Notes: generated by a model from the letters alone, not told the origin. A stretch of 22,244 bases of DNA from Larix sibirica (GCA_004151065.3 NWUY0300011135.1:33252-55495), one strand, 5' to 3'; counted from the first letter of the stretch, positions 1 through 10,223 are shown. Numbers and translations are program-made.

Positions 1-397
1 ATATGATATTTTAAAATTATAAAAAATATTTTTTTTTATTTTCAAATAATAGAAACTATGGAAAAACTATAGAAAAATTTTTATCAAAAAAAAAAATTGG
101 AAATTAAAAAAAGTTTGAATCCTAAAACGATTGCTATATAACTGCCTTCGGCATGTATAATAATAAAATAAAACTAAAATATTATCAAGTGGTTAATGAT
201 TTTTTCATAAAAATTAAAAGTGTATTTTTATTATAATTAATTTAGAAAAGGAAATCAACATTGTCAAAATAAGTATGAACTTTTACAAACTTTATAGTAA
301 AATGGTCACCCTTATCCTGATTGTATGTTTGGTTGATTAGAGGGTTAATGGCTTGAGTTTGGGTTAGTAAAATAGAGTGTTGTACAATTTGTAACAC
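1..397. other. AT-rich intergenic flank
   Basis: There are long A and T runs, no recognisable coding segment and no RNA gene. The only notable point is its right edge, where 398-411 forms the 5' copy of the LINE target-site duplication. The short reverse-strand open frame at 242-448 has no family resemblance and looks like chance. Confidence 0.6.
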
Positions 398-411
398 ATG
401 GTGTGATATAA
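398..411 (+). repeat. LINE target-site duplication, 5' copy
   Basis: The sequence atggtgtgatataa matches 6703-6716 (atgatgtgatataa) at 13 of 14 positions. A repeat of this length at both edges of a LINE is expected from target-primed reverse transcription. The single difference is a G/A transition. Confidence 0.7.
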
Positions 412-580
412 ATCTAGAGACAAAATTTAAAGGTTGAATTTGAGACAATTTGGGAACTCCAATTTGCGGCTAGGGTTTTTTGCGACAAAGGTTTTATGTA
501 GTCGAAGTTATTAGAGGCTGAAAATTTCAGCGGATTTGTTACAACTAGGTAAGGAATGTGGTTTACGACCTCTACTTAGG

Positions 581-1904
581 ATGGATGAGTCAAGCTCGGA
601 TGCTTCTTCGCCACCTGAGGTTGCAACTTTCAGGAAGTTGGTTGAGGTGCAGGGGAAAAGGCCGGTATCTTCATCCCCTACGCACTTTGTGAAAATTTTG
701 GATTTGATTCTGGTGATGGCCCTCCCCACAGAGAAGCCTCATAAGGTTTCCCTTTCACTTGCAGATAAGGGTCTAGTGGCCTAGTTTACAAGGTTATCGC
801 CTTTCCCCAAGACGATGGAAGCTTGGATTCAACGAAACTAGACTTTTGATCTCCCAAAGCGTCACTTCATGTTTTGTTGGGAACCGGGTTTTTGTCTTCG
901 AATTCATTTCCAAGGAAGACAGAGATTTGAACTTCCGTAGCGGGCCATACTTCATGGGCCCAAGAGGCATTTATTTAAGCAAGTGGAGCCTTGATTTTGA
1001 TCCCTTGTTGGATATTCCCAAGGCCGTTGTCCCAGTGTGGGTTAGGCTCCCTCATTTTCCTATTCACTATTGGAACTCAGACTCTCTCCAGGCTATCGAT
1101 GATGCCCTTAGAAAATATGTTGATAGGGATAATCCTAAGGATCAATACTCCTACACCCGAATCTGCCTCAAGGTGGATCTTGAAGTGGGACTTTCGAAAT
1201 CCCTAAACCTAACGGTGGATGGTTGGTCTTGCCTTCGGCAATTTGACTATGAGCAGCTGACATTTAAATGTCGCTTTTTTCATGAGTATGGGCATTTCGC
1301 GAAAGAATGAAAGCACAATCAACATACCCATAACCCAATGGTTGAGCAACCCACGACATAAAAGTGGCAAGAGTTGAGGGGGTCCATCTCCAAGAAATCG
1401 AAGCAAGGGATTCTTGGGCCTACAAAAGGGCCTAGGAGATCTGCACCACCCATAAACCCTCTTATGGGAAATCAATTTCAAATCCTAGGCCGTAACTCAT
1501 AAGAGGAGCCCTATTAGGAAGCAACGGAGGATCTCACTCCCTCGCCTCAAGGGAAAACAACCTCGGATCCCCTCTTGGAAGAAGATATCATGATTCTTAA
1601 GGATCATCATATCATTCTAGGCCCACAAGAGGATCTAGCAGTCCCTCCAAAGGAAAGATAGAATGTTCAGGAGAACTCAGAATAATCTTTGGAGGAAGAA
1701 GGGGAAGTTTAGGAGGAAAAACCCAGGAAGAAAGGCCAAAAGTCAGATAGAGAAAAATGTGAGGAATAAGCTAGAAGGGAAAAGAATTTAGGTTCCTAGC
1801 CTATGATCGAAAAGGTCATGGCGAGAAGTAGTGGAAATGCAAGTAAAATAAAGCATCGGGATCGAGTTTCGAAAGGGGCCCATATATCCTCCTCATCCAA
1901 ATAA
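581..1904 (+). pseudogene. LINE ORF1 (DUF4283 / zinc-knuckle RNA-binding protein), broken
   Basis: This would be the nucleic-acid-binding protein that coats LINE RNA. The start is taken at ATG 581, followed by an acidic, serine-rich N-terminus and then ADKGLVA just before a stop at about 782. After a frameshift the frame resumes at 846-1310 with the DUF4283-type core: FEFISKEDRDLNF, GPYFMGP, VPVWVRLPHFPIHYW. It ends in a degenerate zinc knuckle at 1267-1308 (CRFFHEYGHFAKE), where the second Cys is replaced by Phe and the last Cys is missing. The charged linker continues to 1904 with several stops. The final stretch is open and ends SSSSK followed by TAA at 1902-1904. The family is inferred from motif pattern, not from a search. 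Confidence 0.82.
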
Positions 1905-2640
1905 TGATCGTCGTCTCCTGGAACATCAAAGGGATGAGCAGTCGGGAAAAAGAAGAAGACATAAGAGATCTTCTTAGAATTACGAATCCAGACATCCTTC
2001 TGGTCTAGGAGACCAAATTAGAGGCCAAGGAATTGCTAAAGGTAAGTCATAAATTCTGGAATAAAAGTATTGGCATAGCAGGTGACTCAAGAGGAGAATC
2101 AGGAGGTACTGAAATCCCATGTGATACTTCCAAGTTCATTCTTCAACATTCCTTTGTCTCACAACAATGGATATATGTCTCTCTTCTACACCCCAGATTG
2201 CAAAAACAGGTGAATATTTTTAACCTATACTCCCCTGTTATGCTTGTAGAAAAAAAGGATTGTTGCTCATCTTTGCAGTACCTCAAATATGGTTTTGGAA
2301 AATATTATCCTGGCTAGAGATATGAATCTAACCCTTTATTCCAAGGAAATAAAATGGGGCTCCAGGGTGCAAGACCCTTTGTAAGAAATAGTGGAAGATT
2401 TGATTGAGTATTGGGACCTCTTGCATATCATGCCCTCTAATGGCTCCTTCACTTGGTCTAATAAGAGGATTGGTCTAGGGCATATTGTGGCTCAGTTAGA
2501 TCAGTTCCTTGTGCATAGTTCTTATCTTCTCCAATGGATTACAACATAATCTAGAATCATCCCTTTCGAGGTCTCAGACCATGAACCAATCTCATTAAGC
2601 CTAAGGGAGGAAGTCAATATTGGGCCCATTCCTTTTCGTT
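1904..2640 (+). pseudogene. LINE AP-type endonuclease domain
   Basis: This is the exonuclease-endonuclease-phosphatase fold that makes the first-strand nick. Visible motifs are SWNIKGM near the start (catalytic Asn), LLV-stop-ETK at about 1999-2018 (catalytic Glu kept, the preceding Gln replaced by TAG), NIFNLYSP at about 2211-2234, DMNLTL at about 2321-2338 (the GDFN-type motif with Gly changed to Arg), GSFTWSNKR at about 2444-2470, LDQFLV at about 2498-2515 and SDHEPISL at 2574-2597 (catalytic Asp-His). The order and spacing match plant L1 ORF2. Frame changes occur near 2300, where the open frame of 2033-2317 ends. Confidence 0.85.
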
Positions 2641-3059
2641 TCTCTTCGTTGTGAATCCAGAAGGAAGGTTTTATGGACCGGGTTGCGGAAGCCTAAAGGA
2701 TATCCGTGAAGGGATAACCCTTTTTTGTTTGGGAAGTAAAACTCAAAAACTGAAGAAGGCCTTGAAGCTATGGGAAAAAGGGTCGCCCTCCCCTCAACAA
2801 TCCATGATGGAAGTAGTGCAGATACTAGAAGAACAACAAGCAAGAATGGAACATGGAGAGATTCAGATGGAAGATATCTAGGAGGAATCCAAATAGCACA
2901 CAAAGCTTCACAAGGCTTGTCATTCTAAAGAAGAGTATCAGTGGTTGAAATTGTGGAGCCTCTAACTGAAAGCTGGTGCAAAAAAAACCGATTTCCTTCC
3001 ATAAGCAAGCTCAAGCTTGTCAAGCAAGGAATAGACTATCCGAGCCAACAACGTAGGCA

Positions 3060-4137
3060 TTTTAGCGTCTGAGGAACTTCAATGGGATCAAAGAGGTTTC
3101 CTTTGATAATTTGAAATCATTATACTCAAAGGAAGGGGAGTGGGATGCAAACTTGGGGGAAAAATTTATCTCCTCGACCCCATCTTCCATTTTTGTTGAG
3201 ATCAATAACCAGTTAATGTGTCCAATTTCCAAAAAAGTAAAGAAGGTCATTTGGGAGATGGAGCCATAAAAGGCGTTGGGTCCCAATAGATTCTCAATTA
3301 GATTCTTCCAATTGTGTTGGAAAATTATTAAAAAGGACTTGCATAGAATGGTATGTAAATCACAACATTGTCTCAAAATTGGAGGGGGCCCCTAACTCTT
3401 CATTTTTAGCTCTCAATCCAAAGGATCCTTTCTTATCCTCTTTAACCCACTTCAGGCCTATCTCCCTCTACAATTCAGATTTTAAAGTAATTGCGAAGGT
3501 CATAGCCAATCTACTAAAAGGCCTACTCCCAGGTCTAATCTCTGAAAATCAGGGAGGATTCTTAAAGGCATGCAACTGATTGACAATGTAATCCTCATTC
3601 AAGAAGCAATCCACTCTAGTATTAGTAAAAAAGAAAAGGGAATCGCAATTAAAATTTACACGTCTAATTCCTTCGATAGGGTCGGGAATGAATTCTTGTT
3701 TCAAGTCCTAAGGAAAATGGGCTTCTCTCCCTTCTTTATTGCCTGGATCAAGGGTTGTATCGTCTCCATGTATTTCTCCCCTTATCAATGGGTGTGTGAC
3801 CTCCTTCTTTAATGCAATCAGGGGCCTTAGAAAAGGATGCCCCCTTTCCCCTCTACTTTATATTTTAATGGAGGATTATCTCAGCAAAATGATCGAGGCA
3901 GAAAGGAAAAGTAACAAAGTTCCTGGAATTCAATTTGCAAGGGGTGTCAGAAGTATTAACCATGCACAATTTGTTGACGACATGATCCTAGTAGGGGGTG
4001 CCTCTTGCTCAGTGGCACGTCGATTTCAAAAAGTCCTTTCATATTTCAATACGGTGTTAGGGAGCAAAGTGAATAATGAGAAGAGCTCACTCTATGAGTG
4101 GGATATCTCTCCATTAACAATGCGAAGTCTATCTTGA
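3060..4137 (+). pseudogene. LINE reverse transcriptase domain
   Basis: This is the RNA-dependent DNA polymerase core. 3379-3579 encodes FRPISLYNSDFKVIAKV and ISENQGGFLKAC (fingers). The next frame (3570-3812) gives IDNVILIQEAIHS and motif A as KIYTSNSFDRV, where the expected first catalytic Asp reads Tyr. 3739-4137 gives motif B (GLRKGCPLSPLLYILM) and motif C FVDD at 3970-3981, followed by VNNEKSSLYEW. The 3570 and 3739 frames overlap through a frameshift. Loss of the motif A Asp would kill polymerase activity even without the stops. The LINE-type FVDD box and the context support L1 type, not LTR type. Confidence 0.88.
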
Positions 4138-5049
4138 GTCCTGGGCTTTACAAGGAAAACTGAGTGGGATGAATTTAGGTATATGGGGCTCCCCATTGTT
4201 AGCAAATATCTATGTAAAGGATCTTGAAAAACCCTTTTAGATAAGTTAAAATAAAAAATTAAAGGCCGAGGAGCGGTCTGAATGAATAAGGTAAGGAAGA
4301 CAATTTTGCTAAAATATGTTCTTGCTTCGCTTCCCATATTTCAATTTTGATCCTATGGGCTTCAATTCATGTCCTATAGGAGCTGGAAAAGTCAATTTGT
4401 AAATTCTTGTGGATAGGGGGAATGAATAATGCTCATAAATTCACCTTGTCAGCTAAAAAAATCAAGAAACCAATTCGAGATGGAGGCTTGTAGATTTGCG
4501 ATCTTCGTCTATGCAATCGGATAATAGGAGCCAAGTTGTTATGGATTCTGGTCTCTGGGAGGAACTCTTGGGTTAAGCAAACATTGAAAAGTAAGTGCTT
4601 AAGAATCTCAAGGCTTAGAAGTCTTGACTCCCCTCCCCAGCCTAAGTGAGGGTTGCATATTTGGAAAATCTACCTTAAATCCTAACCCTTCTTTCAAAAG
4701 TAGCTCTATTGGATTCTCGGAAATGGGAAAAAAGTTAAGATATGGTAACATAGAATTCTAAACAACCAACCTCTAGAGGAATCCTGTAATCTTCAGGAAT
4801 TACAACATTGGATGAAAGAAGAAAGTTATTTTGCTGTTAGGGACATTTCAATTTGGTCGGACACATCTAAATGCGAGTGGAAAGAGTGGTTAGATTAGAA
4901 CCTACTTAGGAACTCAGTTCCAAACTACACTTCTCTCAAGAGTCTATTGAATGGTGAAGCCCTCATCAACAAATGAATGAAGGATAGCATAGGTTTGGGT
5001 CCATCTGGATCCTACATGGTGTCTCAGGGCTATCTCTCCCTTTCCAATG

Positions 5050-5640
5050 CTCAATTTTCCCCGGACCCAACTCTTTGGAAGGGAGTGTGGAGTAAAGGTA
5101 ATATCCCAAAAGTATCATTCTTCTGCTGACTTCTTTCCCATGGAAGAGTGCTCACCAAGGATATCCTGCTCAAAAAATGCATTTATGGCCCCTTCAAATG
5201 CCCCTATGCTCATCCAATGAGGAAAATATCTCTCATCTTTTTTTTTTCAATGTCCTTCTGCCCAAAGAGTTTGGCTCTACGCCACTCTCCCTATTGGAAA
5301 TTACCAGCGAATTCCCTGCTCCCCTCAGGACATGTTTAAAGAATGGGGGGGAATTTTCCCTTCGTCGCCCAAAGGAAAAGGTTGGTTTAGAACAAGTTGG
5401 TTGACTCTTCCAAATTTTATTTGCTGGAAAATATGTCTGGTGAGGAATAATCGCCTCTTTCGTGATCTAGTCATTGCCCCATCCATGGTTGCGGCTCAAG
5501 CCAAATCTATGCTCTTTGAGAGCATGAGATCTAGTAAGAGGATTCTCCCTCCATCGTCCTCTATTTCAACAAAAGAGATCTTATGGGATGGAGATGATAT
5601 TTTGCTCCTCTCCCCTACCCCCCGAGGGGTTCTTGTGCAG
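5050..5640 (+). pseudogene. LINE zinc-binding (zf-RVT) and connection region
   Basis: Fragments in alternating frames give HGRVLTKDILLKK, then PFKCP in one frame, PLCSSNEENISHLFF in another and QCPSAQRVW in a third. Together these match the Cys-Cys-His-Cys pattern of the reverse-transcriptase zinc region split by small indels. Further on, ICWKICLVRNNRLFRD (about 5428-5472) matches the W-x-x-W/C-x-x-RN-x-x-F segment that precedes RNase H in plant LINEs. The stretch 5332-5652 is open for 106 codons, longer than the surrounding decay would suggest. Confidence 0.7.
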
Positions 5641-5685
5641 GAGCTTTGGTAGCTTAGGAAATCAAGATCAAACTTCGACATCTGG

Positions 5686-6150
5686 TTGAAAGCTCAAGGT
5701 AAGTTCAATTTATTCTTCGATGGAGCTTCAATAGAGAATCCAGGTACAGTAGGAGTAGGAGGCATTCTCATAAACCCCGAGGGACAAAAGATAATGGATT
5801 ATGCATGGGGATTATTAGGTAGGGTTCTGAGTAACAGAGTCGAGGCTCTGGCTCTCCTCCAAGGTCTAATGCAAGTGCAACATCTTGGAATCCCAAATAT
5901 TTTGGTGTTTGGAGACTCTCTAAACATAATTAGTTTGCTTCGTCTTCAATCGAATCCTAAGGACATACACCTTAATCAACTAATTAGAAGAATTAAAGGC
6001 CTCCTATACTCACTAAAAGAACTCAACTTGTTCCATGTGTTAAGGGATTTAAATAAGCCTATGGATGCACAAGCCAACAATGTCGTCAAATTCTCTCAAG
6101 GTGAGTTGAGGATCAATGAAGACAATCCGACATTTATTGCCATCCCCTAA
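5686..6150 (+). pseudogene. LINE RNase H domain, reading frame intact
   Basis: This 154-codon frame encodes a complete RNase H type 1 fold, which degrades the RNA strand of RNA-DNA hybrids. All four catalytic carboxylates are visible: Asp12 (FFDGAS), Glu53 (NRVEAL), Asp77 (FGDSLN) and Asp127 (PMDAQAN), along with FHVLR near residue 117. It is the only domain of this LINE without an internal stop. It is cut off from the upstream ORF2 by stops at about 5650 (TAG) and earlier, so it is a remnant of the polyprotein, not an independent gene. No promoter or ATG context suggests separate expression. Confidence 0.85.
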
Positions 6151-6208
6151 GGATGTTATGACAATCATGAGGTCTGCGGCGACGTCTTCTCATTCAAATA
6201 GGTGGCAT

Positions 6209-6702
6209 TGAGGTGGTAAACATGTGTCTTACGCTAGACATCATGCGATTGAGCGAGACAATTATGATCAATCATTTCAGCATGTGCCAAAGCCTTTGGG
6301 AAAGGATTGGAAGAAGTATGATATGGGGCATGCAAGATTTAGGGTGTTGATGGAATGGAATGACGTAGGATGGATCCATGCAGAGAAAATCAGTTCACGC
6401 AAGGACAATTTATTGGCATCGGCTTGGACAATGATGAATCAGACTTGGCATGGGCATTTTAAGCCAAGCCATTCCCCTCATCCTTTCTGTCATTTTCCCA
6501 GCGAATCTATTCGGTATATCAGGCAAGACTTGTATTTTTGTTCCTACTCCACTGAATGGAGCCCATTTTTGTATATGGAACTCTTAAGTCATTAAAACAC
6601 ATAGATGGTTTGGAAATTTCTGATGTAATCTTGTTGTGTGGTTGATCCACTATTTTTTCTTCTAATATAAAAACTTTATATATTTTCGTTAAAACAAAAC
6701 AG
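6209..6702 (+). other. LINE 3' region with a 123-codon open stretch and A-rich end
   Basis: After the RNase H stop, an open frame runs from the TGA at 6209 to 6595 (123 codons from a GTG at 6224; there is no usable ATG). Its product is His-, Trp- and Met-rich and I do not recognise it. It may be a decayed C-terminal extension or chance. 6600-6702 is a T-rich 3' untranslated segment containing tctaatataaaaacttta, and it ends gttaaaacaaaacag, the likely LINE 3' terminus. Confidence 0.55.
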
Positions 6703-6716
6703 ATGATGTGATATAA
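6703..6716 (+). repeat. LINE target-site duplication, 3' copy
   Basis: The sequence atgatgtgatataa lies directly after the A-rich LINE end (gttaaaacaaaacag). It pairs with 398-411 with one mismatch. Confidence 0.7.
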
Positions 6717-7029
6717 GAATTTGTCATGTATATGCTACTAAGAAATAGAAGGTGAAACATACTTCTCTAAAAATGTCCTATATATATCTACAATAAATCT
6801 CAATTTCAAAATATTTATAATAGTGTTGATCTTCTTAACCTGTTATTAATCAAAACAATAAAAACAATTATGGAATTTTCTCTTTAATCTTTTTTAGCAT
6901 AGAAACAAAATGTTAAAAGAACTCAAATTTTTTTCTTTTCTTAAGATCTCTAATATTTTTAATAAAAACAAAATATTAAAAAAATCAATTAAATTTTGTT
7001 GTTGTTATTCTTAAGATCTCATACACAAA

Positions 7030-7159
7030 AGTTGATCTCAATAAATAGTAACCATTATCATCATATTAAAAATTAAATAAATTAGTGAGAAAATAGTTGA
7101 TCTCAAAAAATAGTAAGCATTATCATCATATTGAAATTTAAATAAATGAGTGACAATGA
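7030..7159 (+). repeat. 65-bp tandem duplication (2 copies)
   Basis: Unit 1 (7030-7094) and unit 2 (7095-7159) both begin agttgatctca and contain attatcatcatatt. They differ at scattered positions, so the duplication is not recent. Confidence 0.85.
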
Positions 7160-7171
7160 GAAAACTGTACT

Positions 7172-7277
7172 AAATGGTTCTTTTAGGCATGAGGTACATT
7201 ATTTTGGCTTTATGTATGAAGCTAAAAATGGTTCTTCTAGGCATGAGGTATACTATTTTGGCTTCATGTATGGAGCT
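7172..7277 (+). repeat. 54-bp-period tandem duplication (2 copies)
   Basis: Two 52-bp copies (7172-7223, 7226-7277) share aaatggttct, taggcatgaggta and attttggctt, and end in gct, with a 2-bp gap. Confidence 0.88.
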
Positions 7278-7312
7278 AAATTCTAGTGGATACTGATACC
7301 ACACTACCTCTG

Positions 7313-7386
7313 TCTATCCTCAACAATGATGAAGAACATGGATATTGTGTCTAGCCTCAACAATGATAAAGAATATGGTTATTGTT
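7313..7386 (+). repeat. 37-bp tandem duplication (2 copies)
   Basis: 7313-7349 and 7350-7386 share cctcaacaatgat, aagaa and atgg, with about five substitutions. Confidence 0.88.
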
Positions 7387-7554
7387 TATGCTAAAATACT
7401 ATAAAGAATTAAAACCACTCTTATAGTTTTTGGAATAAAAATTTAATAATGTTTTTGATTGGCTAAAAGATCATCTTCTTAGAATATGAGGAAATCAAGT
7501 AAAAACACAAAACCCAAATATTTAATAGAAAATCAATTCACATTCACAAATAAC

Positions 7555-7597
7555 ATCCAATAATAACTGTCCTCAAATCCAATAATAACTGTCCTGC
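7555..7597 (+). repeat. 22-bp-period tandem duplication (2 copies)
   Basis: The block atccaataataactgtcct occurs at 7555-7573 and again at 7577-7595 without a mismatch. Confidence 0.85.
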
Positions 7598-7728
7598 TGG
7601 CCAATCTTACCACTAACTAACTTATGATAAATTTTGCCTTCGCTGAAAAAATTGGTACAAAATGCATTCATGGTATCTAAGGACTATCATCTCAAAAAAA
7701 AATCTCCATAAAAGTTGACTATACAATT

Positions 7729-7838
7729 TCCAAAATTCTTTAAATTCATAAAAGTTGAGTACACCATTTCCGATTTCTTTATTTCCAAAATTCTTTAAAT
7801 TCATAAAAGTTCAGTACACCATTTCCGATCATCTTTAT
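7729..7838 (+). repeat. 55-bp tandem duplication (2 copies)
   Basis: 7729-7783 and 7784-7838 share tccaaaattctttaaattca followed by taaaagtt, then agtacaccatttccgat. A third partial hit (ccataaaagttgactataca) lies just upstream at 7706-7725. Confidence 0.88.
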
Positions 7839-8212
7839 AATTTAATTGTGAATGAATGAATAATGATTAATTTTAATTTGCTATTGTATCTATGTTATGT
7901 GTATATTTTTTATTATCATAAAGAAAACACTCACATGCACGGTTAACAATAATAGAGATTCCTAGGGGAAGGTTCCAACATGTGTCATTAGGACAATAAT
8001 TAAAGGACAACTTTAAACCTATAATAGCTCAAATAAAAGCAAAATATTATTTTTTATTATTCGAATAAAATAAAATAATAATTTTCTTATTGTGAATGTT
8101 AGAATAACAATGAACTTTCTTGAAATCGTTGTGTACGTGTTTTTTTTCCTTTTTAAAATTGATTGAGTTATGGTAATAATAATAAAATTAAGAAGACACT
8201 CACATTTTTAAG

Positions 8213-8370
8213 AAATTTTGCAAGTTCACTGTTTGTGTTCTTTTGAAATCAAGATTTATTACTTTCTTGTTTGATGAGTTGTTTAATAAATGACCAACAA
8301 TGATTAAACATTAGTTATGTTAATTAAATTTTAAACAAAGTTTAATACTTATTATAAGCATGGTACGCAT
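8213..8370 (+). repeat. 165-bp tandem repeat, unit 1 left part (split by the LTR insertion)
   Basis: From aaattttgcaagttca to tggtacgca this stretch aligns base for base, without gaps, to 10236-10392 (about 12 differences in 157). The remaining 12 bp of unit 1 lie at 10224-10235 on the other side of the GC-rich insertion. The last five bases, CGCAT (8366-8370), are the left target-site duplication. Confidence 0.9.
8366..8370 (+). repeat. LTR target-site duplication, left copy (CGCAT)
   Basis: It pairs with CGCAC at 10224-10228. The related tandem unit has TGCAC at the same place, so CGCAC is likely ancestral and the last base here has changed from C to T. Confidence 0.75.
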
Positions 8371-10223
8371 TGTCATAGTCACACTTTTTCGCTAGTCATT
8401 AGCGTCCAAATGTGGTGTGTAGCACTGCCCAGAGGCTAACCGAGGGCATGACCATCTCGAAAGCACTCGGACAGACTACGCCTAACCTGCGGAATACCAT
8501 CTATTCCTACCTCTTAAACATATATACATAGTCAATTTTCAAGTTTACATATGCAACACAAAACAACCAAGTACAATAGATAAGAATATGTGTGTGCAAC
8601 ACCCCTAAAACGGAGTTACCTAATACCCATGAGAATACTTGTTACAAGGACGGAGGATGCCACAATCACTTGGCAACTCATCTGGGAATGAGCCGAACTG
8701 GCAACACCCCAAAATACAATCAAGCCACAATTACAATTGTCTCTGTCGCATACCCATGCCTGCCTACTCATACTGTCCATGCCAAGTATCTCTGCAGGGT
8801 CGTTGTCCGTCGCGATCCTGCTGAAGCCTGCACTTCGCACTATTATCCGCACTACGTCTAAGACTTACTCCAACTGCCTGCACCATGCACATTCGTTCAG
8901 CTGCAACTTCTGCCAAGCCTCAATGCCAAGCGTTTTCCTGACGTGCCAAAGTCTGCCTCCTCGCGAGCTTTGACTTTGCCACTAAGGCATGCTACTAAGA
9001 CACCCACCAAAACGTCTATTTGTTGGTTGCAACCCTCCTCGGCATACAGCCATGACATCCATCAAACAAATGTCTAAGTGTCCAACCGCACCCCACATGG
9101 GCGCACTTCTGGGGTCGCACAATTATGGTTATCCCTCTATTGCGATCGCACCACTGGGCGCAATTCTGCCAGCAAACCATATTGGACGGTGTTGCCGAAC
9201 GAACTGTTGTCGACACTCATACTTAGCACGATTCCTCTCAAACGCACTTGCACCACCTGTGTGCACTTCTGGGCACACCTTCCTGGGCGCACTTCTAAGC
9301 GCGTGTGCCAAACGCACTTCTGAGCCCACCTGCCGAGCGCACACCTAAAACGCACCTACCTGGGTGCACTTCAGGTGCACCTACTTGGAGCACCACTAGA
9401 CGCTCACATGAACACCCAACGGAACGCATCCCACCTGAACTTGTGTCAGACGCACTTCTGGGCACACCTCTGTCTAGGCGCACCTCCTGGGCGCACTTCT
9501 TGGGCACACCACTGAACGGATCGCATCGCAGAATGTGTGTCTTCCTGGAGCCGGCTAGAACGACTCTACCGAACTTCGCTGCAACCATGGAACGTGTCTG
9601 CCCAAGTTTGCCTCCTTGCACGACCTAGTGACTCTTCTGCAACCTGCAAGAGTTGCATTTTCGTTTGGTCGAGCGCCTCCCAAAGGGAGTGCGCTAGCCG
9701 CAGAGATGCCCCAACACTTAGTCGAAAATCCAAAAATCTTCCTTTGCTGCTTCTTCTTGGTTACCTCCTCTTGGATGCCTTGCTTCCTCACTTGCAACAT
9801 GTTTTTATACTTGACCCTTCGGCACAATAAGGGCGTCGCACCCTCTCTAGCCGATGTGCAACCGGTTGCTTGGTGCCATCCAACCGACGCCACCTTTACC
9901 CACACCTCTTGGGCGCAGTTATGCCGGTGTGCCTACCTGGGCACTAGCTTTTCCGGAGCGCCCACCTTGCAACTATGTCTGTCGTATCCGCTAAGCAAAC
10001 ACCCAACGCACGTTGGGGCTTCGTCGCATGGGTGCCTGGACCGTTGGAGTTGTCGTGCGGAGCCACTCCAATACACCCGTCCGTCGAGTGTTGCCCACAT
10101 TTCCTGCGAAGTGTCCAACACTTAGTAAATTTGGCCAAGTGCCCACTTTCGCATGGTCCAAAGTGTCGTTTCTCCAAGTGACTTGGGAACCCAGGTTCTG
10201 CGCCAAGGAATGCGTCCGTGACA
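8371..10223. mobile_element. Solo LTR (1,853 bp, GC-rich)
   Basis: This GC-rich block sits abruptly in AT-rich DNA. It starts TGTCA (8371-8375) and ends TGACA (10219-10223), a perfect 5-bp inverted terminal repeat with the canonical TG...CA ends. It is bordered by CGCAT (8366-8370) and CGCAC (10224-10228), a 5-bp target duplication with one C/T difference. Removing it restores an unbroken 165-bp repeat unit. No gag-pol coding, primer-binding site or second LTR is seen, so it reads as a solo LTR left by recombination. The many open frames inside run on both strands and overlap each other, as expected of GC-rich DNA. Orientation is uncertain. On the - strand a TATA-like stretch at 8516-8532 would sit upstream of a short R-U5, which weakly favours minus. 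Confidence 0.82.
9099..9511 (+). repeat. Degenerate ~20-bp repeats inside the LTR
   Basis: Variants of gGCGCACTTCTgGGcaCACC occur at about 9099, 9261, 9285, 9311, 9449 and 9489, with shorter CGCACCT pieces between them. They are dispersed and uneven in spacing. They could be internal LTR subrepeats, as found in the U3 part of some long LTRs. Confidence 0.65.

Larger units (their letters stand above)
1904..6150 (+). pseudogene. LINE ORF2 polyprotein (endonuclease-RT-RNase H), broken
   Basis: This would be the enzyme that nicks target DNA and copies LINE RNA into it. The start ATG at 1904-1906 overlaps the ORF1 stop (TAATG). Domain order is endonuclease (1904-2640), linker (2640-3060), reverse transcriptase (3060-4140), thumb and connection with many stops (4140-5050), zinc region (5050-5330), then RNase H (5686-6150). 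The stop at 6148-6150 ends RNase H. At least a dozen stops and several frameshifts divide it. Many stops (for example TAG inside the LLVxETK motif) sit where Gln is expected, consistent with CAG to TAG decay. No active polyprotein can be made. Confidence 0.87.
412..6702 (+). mobile_element. Full-length, inactive plant L1-type LINE with RNase H
   Basis: This non-LTR retrotransposon of about 6.3 kb has every expected part in order: 5' leader (412-580), ORF1 with a DUF4283-like domain and zinc knuckle, ORF2 with AP-type endonuclease, reverse transcriptase, zf-RVT-like zinc region and RNase H, then a 3' tail ending in an A-rich stretch at 6690-6701. Its length matches intact plant L1 elements. 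A 14-bp direct repeat (398-411 and 6703-6716, 13/14 matching, core gtgatataa) flanks it and marks the boundaries. Both ORFs carry many stops and frameshifts, so the copy is dead, but it does not look 5' truncated. The family assignment rests on domain order and motifs. The exact ends depend on the duplication being real. Confidence 0.88.
6717..8212. other. AT-rich spacer with serial short tandem duplications
   Basis: I find no gene here. Five two-copy tandem repeats with periods of about 65, 54, 37, 22 and 55 bp occur within 850 bp and are listed separately. Otherwise it is simple AT-rich sequence. Confidence 0.6.
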
